A stretch of 64,000 nucleotides of DNA from positions 62,001 through 126,000 of the forward strand of contig NZ_MOBK01000013.1 in NCBI RefSeq assembly GCF_003732265.1. The letters run 5' to 3'. A program made the position numbers and the translations under genes. This document shows, one piece after another, positions 45,789 to 54,100 of the stretch. Origin of the DNA: Pseudomonas brassicacearum (GTDB lineage: Bacteria > Pseudomonadota > Gammaproteobacteria > Pseudomonadales > Pseudomonadaceae). Every line of letters begins with the position of its first letter. Position 1 is the stretch's first letter. Below the pieces are notes generated by a model that was given only the letters and a program-made list of their open reading frames with translations, was not told where the DNA came from and ran no database searches.

Positions 45789-46864
45789 TGTTCGCCCCTT
45801 TTCTTCAGCAGACCGATCACGCCCTTCGGCAGATACAAGGTCACGACGATGAACAGGGCACCGAGGAAAAACAGCCAGTACTCCGGAAACGCCACGGTGA
45901 ACCAGCTCTTCATGCCGTTGACCACACCGGCACCCAACAGCGGACCGATCAAGGTTCCGCGACCACCGAGGGCCACCCAGACCGCCGCTTCAATCGAGTT
46001 GGTCGGCGACATTTCACTCGGGTTGATGATCCCGACCTGCGGCACGTACAACGCCCCGGCCAGACCGCACAACACCGCACTCAACACCCAGACAAACAGC
46101 TTGAAACCGCGCGGATCGTAGCCGCAGAACATCAGGCGGTTTTCCGCATCGCGCAGCGCGGTCAGCACCCGACCGAACTTGCTCTGCGCCAGGCGCCAGC
46201 CGATGAACAGGCTCGCCACCAGCAACACCACCGTGGCGAAAAACAGCACGGCGCGGGTGCCGGGTTCGGTGATGCCGAAACCGAGAATGGTGCGGAAATT
46301 GGTGAAGCCGTTGTTGCCGCCAAACCCGGTCTCGTTGCGGAAGAACAACAGCATCCCGGCGAAGGTCAGGGCCTGGGTCATGATCGAGAAATACACGCCC
46401 TTGATCCGCGATCGGAAGGCAAAGAAGCCGAACACCAGCGCCAACAATCCCGGCGCCAACACCACCAGACACATGGCCCAGAGGAAGCTGCTGGTGCCGG
46501 TCCAGTACCACGGCAATTCGGTCCACGACAGAAATGTCATGAACGCCGGCAAGCCATCGCCCGAGGCCTGGCGCATCAAATACATGCCCATCGCATAACC
46601 GCCGAGGGCGAAGAACAGGCCGTGGCCGAGGGACAGTAAACCGGCGTATCCCCAGACCAGGTCCAGCGCGAGGGCGACGATGGCGTAGCAAAGAATCTTG
46701 CCCACCAGCGTCAGGGTGTAGGCCGAAACGTGAAACACACTGATCGGCGATAACAGCGACATCAGCGGCATCGCCAGCAGCAAAACAAGAATCACCGCGC
46801 CGACCGCGATGGTGACTTTGGGGCCGGCTTTTTGTGTAGCGGTAACGAGCAGGGGCTGGTTCAT
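45785..46864 (-). CDS. urtC: urea ABC transporter permease
   Basis: 359 residues, LivM-type permease. KILCYAIVALALDLVWGYAGLLSLGHGLFFALGGYAMGMYLM is the UrtC signature, and TNSIEAAVWVALGGRGTLIGPLLGAGVVNGMKSWF is near the end. It forms the pore with UrtB. Its ATG overlaps the urtB stop by one base (TGATG). Confidence 0.96.
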   Translation of the reverse strand: MNQPLLVTATQKAGPKVTIAVGAVILVLLLAMPLMSLLSPISVFHVSAYTLTLVGKILCYAIVALALDLVWGYAGLLSLGHGLFFALGGYAMGMYLMRQASGDGLPAFMTFLSWTELPWYWTGTSSFLWAMCLVVLAPGLLALVFGFFAFRSRIKGVYFSIMTQALTFAGMLLFFRNETGFGGNNGFTNFRTILGFGITEPGTRAVLFFATVVLLVASLFIGWRLAQSKFGRVLTALRDAENRLMFCGYDPRGFKLFVWVLSAVLCGLAGALYVPQVGIINPSEMSPTNSIEAAVWVALGGRGTLIGPLLGAGVVNGMKSWFTVAFPEYWLFFLGALFIVVTLYLPKGVIGLLKKRGEQ

Positions 46865-48366
46865 CAGTCGATCACCCGTCCTTTCAGTGCGAAGAGGCCT
46901 TGCGGACGCTTCTGGATGAACAGAATGATCAGCGCGAGGATCAGGATCTTGCCGAGCACGGCGCCGATCTGCGGTTCGAGAATCTTGTTGGCGATGCCGA
47001 GGCCGAACGCGGCCAGGACGCTACCGGCCAACTGGCCGACACCGCCGAGCACCACCACCAGGAACGAGTCGATGATGTAGCTCTGGCCGAGGTCCGGGCC
47101 GACGTTGCCGATCTGGCTCAGCGCCACGCCGCCGAGGCCGGCGATGCCCGAGCCGAGGCCGAAGGCGAGCATGTCCACGCGCCCGGTGGGCACGCCGCAG
47201 CACGCGGCCATGTTGCGATTCTGGGTGACGGCGCGCACGTTCAAACCCAGGCGCGTCTTGTTCAGCAGCAGCCAGGTCAGCACCACCACAAACAAGGCGA
47301 AGGCGATGATGACGATGCGGTTGTACGGCAGCACCAGATTCGGCAGCACTTGAATCCCGCCCGACAACCACGCCGGGTTGGCCACTTCAACGTTCTGCGC
47401 GCCGAACACCAGGCGCACCAGTTGAATCAGCATCAGGCTGATGCCCCAGGTGGCGAGCAAGGTTTCCAATGGGCGGCCGTAGAGGTGACGAATCACCGTG
47501 CGTTCGAGCGCCATGCCGATGGCGGCGGTGACGAAGAATGCCACCGGCAACGCGATCAGCGGGTAGAACTCGATGGCTTGCGGGGCATAGCGCTGGAACA
47601 TCATCTGCACTACATACGTTGAGTACGCGCCGAGCATCAGCATCTCGCCGTGGGCCATGTTGATCACGCCGAGCAAGCCGAACGTGATCGCCAGGCCGAG
47701 GGCGGCGAGCAGCAGGATCGACCCGAGGGACATGCCGCTGAACGCCTGGCCGAGCAATTCGCCGATCAGCAGTTTGCGTTTGACTTGAGCGAGGCTGGTT
47801 TCGGCCGCGGTGCGCACGGCGACGTCGGCTTCGACGCCCGGTTCCATCAAGGTCTCGAGGCGGGTGCGGGCCAGTGGGTCGCCGGTTTCACCGAGCAAAC
47901 GCACAGCGGCGAGGCGCACGGCGGGGTCGGTGTCGACCAGTTGCAGATTGGCCAGGGCGAGGCTGAGGGCGGCGTGGACGCTTTCGTCTTTTTCGCCGGC
48001 CAGTTGCTGGTCGAGGAATTTCAACTGCGCGGGTTTGGCGCTTTTCTGCAGTTGCTGCGCGGCGGCCAGACGGGTTTTCGGGTCGGCGGCGAGCAGTTGA
48101 TGGCTGGCCAGTGCGGTGTCGATCAGACCGCGCAGGCGATTGTTCAGGCGCAGGGTTTTGGCTTGGCCGTCGACGGTCAGTTCGCCTAGTTGCAGGGCGT
48201 TGATCAGTTCGATACGGGCCGGCTCCGGCTGCGCGGCCCAGGCTTCCAGCAGTTTGGCTTGCTGCACGGGGTTGGCGGCGACGAAGTCTTCGGTGTCGCT
48301 GGCCTGTACGGCCATCGGCAGTAATAGTGTGATCGCGAAGAGAAAACGGTAAAGGGCACTGGGCAT
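46864..48366 (-). CDS. urtB: urea ABC transporter permease with N-terminal domain
   Basis: 500 residues. A signal peptide (MPSALYRFLFAITLLLPMAVQA) is followed by a ~180-residue periplasmic, HEAT-like helical domain (VQQAKLLEAWAAQPEPARIELINALQ; DPAVRLAAVRLLGETGDPLARTRLETLM). The LivH-type permease core then starts at LGQAFSGMSLGSILLLAALGLAITFGLLGVINMAHGEMLMLGAY. The extra N-terminal domain is normal for UrtB and may contact UrtA. Confidence 0.95.
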   Translation of the reverse strand: MPSALYRFLFAITLLLPMAVQASDTEDFVAANPVQQAKLLEAWAAQPEPARIELINALQLGELTVDGQAKTLRLNNRLRGLIDTALASHQLLAADPKTRLAAAQQLQKSAKPAQLKFLDQQLAGEKDESVHAALSLALANLQLVDTDPAVRLAAVRLLGETGDPLARTRLETLMEPGVEADVAVRTAAETSLAQVKRKLLIGELLGQAFSGMSLGSILLLAALGLAITFGLLGVINMAHGEMLMLGAYSTYVVQMMFQRYAPQAIEFYPLIALPVAFFVTAAIGMALERTVIRHLYGRPLETLLATWGISLMLIQLVRLVFGAQNVEVANPAWLSGGIQVLPNLVLPYNRIVIIAFALFVVVLTWLLLNKTRLGLNVRAVTQNRNMAACCGVPTGRVDMLAFGLGSGIAGLGGVALSQIGNVGPDLGQSYIIDSFLVVVLGGVGQLAGSVLAAFGLGIANKILEPQIGAVLGKILILALIILFIQKRPQGLFALKGRVID

Positions 48367-48388
48367 ATGTATGGCCTTGCGCGGACTA

Positions 48389-48480
48389 AATGTGGGAACG
48401 GGCTTGCTCGCGAAAGCGGTGTGTCAGTCACATTAATGTTGGATGTGCCGCCGTCTTCGCGAGCAAGCCCGCTCCCACAG
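48389..48480. repeat. REPIN between urtA and urtB
   Basis: Inverted REP arms (AATGTGGGAACGGGCTTGCT; GAGCAAGCCCGCTCCCACAG) in the 162-base gap; the folded RNA could raise urtA mRNA over the downstream genes. Confidence 0.92.
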
Positions 48481-48528
48481 GGATATGTGTCGGTCCCGAG
48501 TGACGTGTCAGGCCCGACATCCAGTGGC

Positions 48529-49794
48529 TTAGTTGCTCTTCATCGCATAATCCGGCTTCTTGTCGTTGCCATCGATAAACGGGCTCCACGGCTGGGCGCG
48601 GATCGGGCCTTCGGTCTGCCACACCACGTTGAACTGACCATCGGCCTGGATCTCGCCGATCATCACCGGTTTGTGCAGGTGGTGGTTGGTCTTGTCCATG
48701 GTCAGGGTGTAGCCGGACGGCGCGGCAAAGGTCTGGCCGGCGAGGGCTTCGCGGACTTTGTCGACGTCAGTGGACTTGGCTTTTTCCGCCGCTTGCGCCC
48801 ACATGTGAATGCCAACGTAGGTGGCTTCCATCGGGTCGTTGGTCACCGCTTTGTCGGCGCCCGGCAGGTTGTGTTTCTTGGCGTAGGCTTTCCAGTCGGC
48901 AACGAACTTCTTGTTCGCCGGGTTCTCGACCGATTCAAAGTAGTTCCATGCCGCGAGGTTGCCCACCAGCGGTTTGGTGTCGATACCGCGCAGTTCTTCT
49001 TCGCCGACCGAGAACGCCACGACCGGAACGTCAGTGGCTTTCAGGCCCTGGTTGGCCAGCTCTTTATAGAACGGCACGTTGGAGTCGCCGTTGACGGTCG
49101 AAATGACGGCCGTCTTGCCGCCGGCCGAGAATTTTTTGATGTTGGCGACGATGGTCTGGTAATCGGCGTGGCCGAACGGGGTGTAGACCTCTTCGATGTC
49201 CTTGTCTGCCACGCCTTTGGAATGCAGGAACGAGCGCAGGATTTTGTTGGTGGTGCGCGGGTAGACGTAGTCGGTGCCGAGCAGGAAGTAGCGCTTGGCA
49301 CTGCCGCCTTCTTCGCTCATCAGGTATTCAACGGCGGGGATCGCTTGCTGGTTCGGCGCGGCGCCGGTGTAGAACACGTTCGGCGACATTTCTTCACCTT
49401 CGTATTGCACCGGGTAGAACAGCAAGCCGTTGAGTTCTTCGAACACCGGCAACACCGATTTACGCGACACCGAGGTCCAGCAACCGAACACCACGGCGAC
49501 CTTGTCCTGAGTCAGCAACTGCCGGCCCTTTTCGGCGAACAGCGGCCAGTTCGACGCCGGGTCCACGACCACCGGTTCGAGCATCTTGCCGTTCACGCCG
49601 CCCTTGGCGTTGATCTCGTCGATGGTCATCAACGCCATGTCTTTGAGCGACGTTTCGGAGATCGCCATGGTGCCGGACAACGAATGCAAAATCCCGACCT
49701 TGATGGTCTCGGCGGCCTGGATGGTCCAGGTCATGCCCATCGCGGCAATGCTTGCCGAGAGTGTGAAAGCCTTGATCAAGCTACGACGCTTCAT
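48529..49794 (-). CDS. urtA: urea ABC transporter periplasmic binding protein
   Basis: 421 residues. The mature part starts ETIKVGILHSLSGTMAISETSLKDM and includes SNWPLFAEKGRQLLTQDKVAVVFGCWTSVSRKSVLPVFEE and YVYPRTTNKILR, all UrtA hallmarks. The leader (MKRRSLIKAFTLSASIAAMGMTWTIQA) has a twin-Arg run RRSLIK that fits Tat export reasonably well; Sec export is the alternative. It is first in the urt-ure operon, 54 bases after the predicted sigma-54 transcription start. Confidence 0.96.
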   Translation of the reverse strand: MKRRSLIKAFTLSASIAAMGMTWTIQAAETIKVGILHSLSGTMAISETSLKDMALMTIDEINAKGGVNGKMLEPVVVDPASNWPLFAEKGRQLLTQDKVAVVFGCWTSVSRKSVLPVFEELNGLLFYPVQYEGEEMSPNVFYTGAAPNQQAIPAVEYLMSEEGGSAKRYFLLGTDYVYPRTTNKILRSFLHSKGVADKDIEEVYTPFGHADYQTIVANIKKFSAGGKTAVISTVNGDSNVPFYKELANQGLKATDVPVVAFSVGEEELRGIDTKPLVGNLAAWNYFESVENPANKKFVADWKAYAKKHNLPGADKAVTNDPMEATYVGIHMWAQAAEKAKSTDVDKVREALAGQTFAAPSGYTLTMDKTNHHLHKPVMIGEIQADGQFNVVWQTEGPIRAQPWSPFIDGNDKKPDYAMKSN

Positions 49795-49858
49795 TGTGCG
49801 ATCTCCATGAACTTATGAATTTTTCTGGTTGGCAGATGCGGACTACTGAAGGGTGTTT

Positions 49859-49874
49859 TGCAAAGGCTGTGCCC
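49859..49874 (-). promoter_or_regulatory. sigma-54 promoter of urtA
   Basis: On the minus strand GGGCACAGCCTTTGCA matches TGGCAC-N5-TTGCA with one mismatch at the first base. The -24 GG (49873-49872) and -12 GC (49861-49860) have exactly 10 bases between. Transcription should start near 49848, 54 bases before the urtA ATG. It implies nitrogen control of the whole urt-ure operon. Confidence 0.75.
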
Positions 49875-50010
49875 GGTCGGCAAAAGGCAGGGAAATGTCG
49901 GTTTAGAGCGGTCGCGCGGTGTGGCGGCGCACCATGAAGGGACGAGGGCGGGGCGGTGGTGCGAGAGGGTGCGCCACATTGGGGCGCAGACCTTGGAGAC
50001 AACACCGATC

Positions 50011-50105
50011 AAATGTGGGAGCGGGCTTGCTCGCGAAGACGGCGGCACATCCAGCATCAATGTGACTGACGCACCGCATTCGCGAGCAAGCCCGCTCCCA
50101 CATTT
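50011..50105. repeat. REPIN
   Basis: Inverted arms (AAATGTGGGAGCGGGCTTGC; GAGCAAGCCCGCTCCCACAT) around ~40 bases, between the urtA promoter and the 50192 gene. Confidence 0.93.
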
Positions 50106-50191
50106 GATTGGTGTCGGGTGCTGAGTTCGTGGACTACAAAAAAACTGTGGAAGCAAGCAGGCTCACTCCCACATTGTTTTTTGCGGTGTTT

Positions 50192-50563
50192 CTAAGTGGG
50201 AACGACGTTATCCACCGCGCGATTCACCGCCAGTTCCGCGAGCATGATGATCTGCTGGATGGCCATCGCCTTGTGGCGCTGCGGGCCGATCAGTTCGGTG
50301 GCGAAGTCGCTGGCCAGGACGCTGGCGGAGGCCAGGGATTCACAGGCATGGACCAACAGGCTTTCGCTGTCGTTGTTTGGCGCGATCATGTACATGGTGC
50401 TGGGGCGACGGGGTTTTTCGGTGAAGAGCTCTGGGGGATCGAGGTAGTAGTCGAGGGCGCGTTTGATGGCTTCGCGGTCTCGGAGCAGGTCTTCGTTGTG
50501 AGATGTTTCGGATTCGGGAATGGTGGTGTCGATGGGTGGATCGGGAACAATCTTCTTATTCAT
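50192..50563 (-). CDS. small Pseudomonas-specific protein (DUF6124-like)
   Basis: 123 residues, no signal peptide or membrane segment. The N-terminal half is charged and variable (PDPPIDTTIPESETSHNEDLLRDREAIKRALDYYLDP). The second half is conserved in many Pseudomonas paralogues I remember: MYMIAPNNDSESLLVHACESLASASVLASDFATELIGPQRHKAMAIQQIIMLAELAVNRAVDNV. These small proteins are annotated as a domain of unknown function (DUF6124/DUF3077-like; name from memory). The ribosome site AGAGGACG precedes ATG 50563 by about 6 bases. A long leader with several inverted repeats precedes it. Confidence 0.78.
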   Translation of the reverse strand: MNKKIVPDPPIDTTIPESETSHNEDLLRDREAIKRALDYYLDPPELFTEKPRRPSTMYMIAPNNDSESLLVHACESLASASVLASDFATELIGPQRHKAMAIQQIIMLAELAVNRAVDNVVPT

Positions 50564-50592
50564 TGAAACGTCCTCTAAGCAATTGGAGCCAT

Positions 50593-50781
50593 CACTCGTC
50601 GTTTCTCACGCGACGGAGTGGTGGCAGCTATGTGCGGGGTGAGAAACCGGTAGAGGAACGGCATCCGGCCGGACCGAAGTCCGCCCGCACACAGCCGCCA
50701 TAGAAAATTGCAGGCGGCGAATGAGCTGGCGGCAATTATGGTGGTACTGGCGATGGATTAAAACCTCTACCGGGCTCTCAC
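50593..50781 (-). ncRNA. putative structured 5' leader of the 50192 gene
   Basis: On the minus strand, pairing segments occur in an order that allows a pseudoknot and a switch. P1 pairs 50695-50684 with 50638-50627 (12 bp, one G-U). Inside it is a perfect GGACTTCGGTCC hairpin with a UUCG loop (50682-50671). GTTTCTCAC (50647-50639), inside P1, is perfectly complementary to GTGAGAAAC (50609-50601), which lies in the loop of another hairpin (50620-50611 with 50601-50593). The same internal segment also pairs with an upstream copy (50781-50764 with 50656-50639, 16 of 18). It ends about 30 bases before the start codon. Structure is inferred from sequence only. Confidence 0.6.
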
Positions 50782-50918
50782 ACCCGATCACTGATGTGCA
50801 GTGACAGCCACAGACTAGACAGCCAACGTCCGACGAACAACCTGAAAAAGTCGTGGGAAACGTCCGGTATTTTTGCGTCCGTATAAACACACATAAACAA
50901 CTCCAGAATCACAAATCC

Positions 50919-51010
50919 CCTGTGGGAGCGGGCTTGCTCGCGAAAGCGGTGTGTCTGTCACATAGATGTTGGCTTTGCCGCCGCCTTCGCGAGCAAGCCC
51001 GCTCCCACAT
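50919..51010. repeat. REPIN
   Basis: Inverted arms (CTGTGGGAGCGGGCTTGCTC; GAGCAAGCCCGCTCCCACAT) around ~40 bases, immediately upstream of the seven-module protein gene. Confidence 0.93.
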
Positions 51011-51051
51011 TGGATTTGTGGTGCATGCGGGATCAGCGACAAAGGAAAAAA

Positions 51052-51069
51052 GGGGACAGATTTATTTTC
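51052..51069 (+). repeat. GGGGACAGATTTATTTTC relic
   Basis: This 18-base word (preceded by an A6 run) recurs in many proteobacterial genomes, often beside REP-associated tyrosine transposase genes. No transposase gene is present here, so it is a possible scar next to a REPIN. Confidence 0.4.
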
Positions 51070-51135
51070 GGTGCACCGGCGTGCGCAGCGTTGGTGCTGG
51101 CTGCATCAAAAGCAAAAACCCGGAGGGCGATACAT

Positions 51136-54100
51136 ATGTACCACCCGCTGCGCTCCGGGATCTTGATCATCGTGGCTTCTCAATCGAGTGAGCAGCGCAT
51201 GAACGGCACCTCAATCAGCACACCTTCAACACCCCGAAGGGCGGCAACCTTTCCTGCCCTGGGGCCGACATTCATCAGCGCGGACGACGCGGCCTACTGG
51301 GTTCACCGGCAGATCGGCGCGCGCCGTGACAAGGCTTACGGCGGTGTGATCGTGCAGCGTGGCGACGGAAAATTTCAGCCCACGTTGCCAGTGGCGGGGA
51401 GGATGGGGCATTTCGATTTCGACTTCCTGCTGTCTACTGAAGCCCCCCGACAGCTGTTTGCTCCACCAGGCTACAGTGGCGCGGCGTATTACCTGTCCCA
51501 TTCGGCCAATCACGCTGAAGTCCTGCGTGTTCATCCAGGCTGGACGAGCGAGCAGATCACGTTGAGCCTCGGATTTTTTTCCAGAGGACATATCCTGAGT
51601 CATATGCAGGACCCGGGTGCCTATGGCCAACGTCATTATCTGTCGGGGCCGGAGGGTTCACTGATCAAGTACGAGTCCACTCAGCCGGCAGAAGAGAAAA
51701 AACTCTTTGAGCAAGGGTTCAAGGCTTTCGGTCCATTCTCCGACGTTGAACACCTGATTCAAAAAGTCGCCCAGACCGGCACGCTGAGCGTACTGGTGGC
51801 TAATGCGCCATGGGGCGGCGCAAGAGGAAACGTGCCGGCGAACTGGACGCTCGGTACGGCTGCGGTGCGAAGTCCGTCCCCGGTACAGCCGTTTTTTTGT
51901 GCGGTGTCCAACCAGGTGGACAAGGCCATCGAAGCGGCCGCCGCGACGCTAACCCCGTCCACCGGCAGCGTTTATCTGGGGTTTGTCGTGACCTCTGCCG
52001 ACAGCTCGGAGTGCATGGCGACCTATCCGGTGCTTTCCAGCGAGCCGGCAGCCGAACTGTTCAAGACTTTTCCGATGAAAGCTGATCGCACGCTGGAGCG
52101 CCTGCTCGATTTCGACTTGAACGGCGTTTACTTCGTGCCGCAGGGCGATACGGCTCAGAGTGCCAGTGAGCCCTGGCTTTATGAGCGGTTTTTTTCACCG
52201 GACGAATTGGCGGCGGGCATCAAGTTTTCGCTGTGGGATGTTTATCGGCAGGAATACCCGGACTATCTGAAGGTGTACGCCCGGACCCGGGACGGTGCCG
52301 TGTTGCAGTACCGCCCCTCGGCGCACCAGCGTGAAGCTCCGCTGAAGGACAGCGCGGATTTCAATGTCCGACTGAAGGCAGGCACGCTCAAGCCTGCGGA
52401 CTACATCAGGCAGGTGGTCGCAGCCGGCGAGCTGACGGTGCTGAAGGACAGCGCGTTGTGGGATGTGGTCGGGATCGTTGGCCCCGACTGGCAACCCTAT
52501 GCCAGGTCGCGGCGTTTGAGTCCTGCGTTCCTTATGGCGGACGATGCCGCACGTTTTGCCCATGAGTACATCGGCAGCCGCCGTGCACAGGGCTTTGTCG
52601 GGATGATTTTGCAGGATCGAAACCAACGCTTCGTCGCCACCGAGCCAGTGTTTGCTGTCAGACGGTTTGCACTGGACAGGCTTTGCCCCCTCGACGCTAA
52701 CGGCGCTCCGATTGTGCTGGTCGAGGGGCACTCGTTTCATGGGCTGTACGCTTCGCGCTGGCAAGCGGATGCCGGAGCCATTGCGCGTACTGACTTGCAC
52801 GAGCAACTGACGCATGTGCAAATGTTCACTGCCGAAGACATTCGCTCGATGTTCGACAGCCACGCGCATGTTGTCGATTTTTACCTGTCTGGCTCGGCCG
52901 ACTCGCTATTGGTTTACAGCCCCGACGTAGCGAAAGTGGCGGCTCGCAACCGCCTGCAGCAGCGGGTAGCCGTACTCGCTGATGGCAAAACGCTGATAGA
53001 TCGGGAGCTGACGGCCGGCACACTGGAGCCCGGTGCAGTGGTCGAGGAACTGGCCAATACGGGCAGATTGCGCGTGGTGGTCGGCAACGATGTGTGGGGA
53101 CCGCGGGGAACGGTGTTGGGTGATGAATCAATCAACGAGGCTACCCGCGCAGACGTTTCCGCTCCGGCGTTGGGAGCGATTTTTACCAGCGCCGAAGACG
53201 CGGTGCTGAACGCCCGTCATCGAGCCAGGCTTGACTACCGCGCAGCGGCGGCGGGTTGGGGATTTATCCTCAAGCACAAAGAACGCGATGAGTACGTGGC
53301 GACCGAAACGGTTACGCCCAGGCGCCTGGGCGGGCTGAACCAGGCGAGTGACTTTGGCGCTCCCGTATTGATCGACGAGTTTCGGACCCTCGGGCTTTAC
53401 TACGCGGCAAGCTGGATGCCTAAAGGGTTATCAACAACGCAGGCCTGGTTTGCCCGGCATTTTGCGCCCATCAGCGACCTGGCAGCAGCGATCTACGACG
53501 ACAAGGGCACGCAACGTCTGACGCATTTTCAGGACTTGAACATTTATATAGCGACGCTGGATGGGGCATTGTTGCGTTACCAGTACTCGGCCTCATCAAC
53601 ACAATTCGACAATCAAGGTGTGCAGCAACTGACGTCAGCATTGGGCAAGGACACGCCACCCTATGCCAGTGTCATTCAAATGCTCGTCAAGGCCGGAGAA
53701 CTGGAGGCGCTGCGCACCAGTGAGCTGTGGGACGAGCCGGGCAGTGTCGGCCCTGACTGGACACCTTTCGTGCAAATCCAGCGGCGAGCCCTCAGTCCGG
53801 TCTTTCTGTCGCCGGACGATGCCGCGCGTTATGCGCTGGCGCAGTTGGGGTCACGGCGTGAGCGGGTCTACGGTGGCTTGGTGCTGCGTCGCGCCGACGG
53901 TTTGTTTGTCGCAACGTTGCCGGTGGCCGTCGAGGTCGAGAACTTCCCTGCCAGTTGGATTCGTCTGGACGAATTAACTGAACAGGGCTTGTTTCTGGCA
54001 GGGAGTACGGTCGTCGCCCGCTACCATTCCCGAATTCAGGTCGAACCGATTTTCGCGCTGTCGAACCGCGAACGGGACGTGTATCTCAATATGTTCTCCA

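Larger units (their letters stand above)
49795..50191. other. intergenic region upstream of urtA
   Basis: 397 bases holding the sigma-54 promoter (49859-49874), GC-rich sequence with GCACC/GGTGC half-sites around 49930-49970 that could bind an activator, and a REPIN (50011-50105). No gene seen. Confidence 0.65.

Noticed and set aside
51010..51135. N-terminal extension of the seven-module protein
   Set aside because: Those 42 codons have no ribosome site and run over REPIN flank and a repeat relic; GGAGG before 51136 supports a later start.
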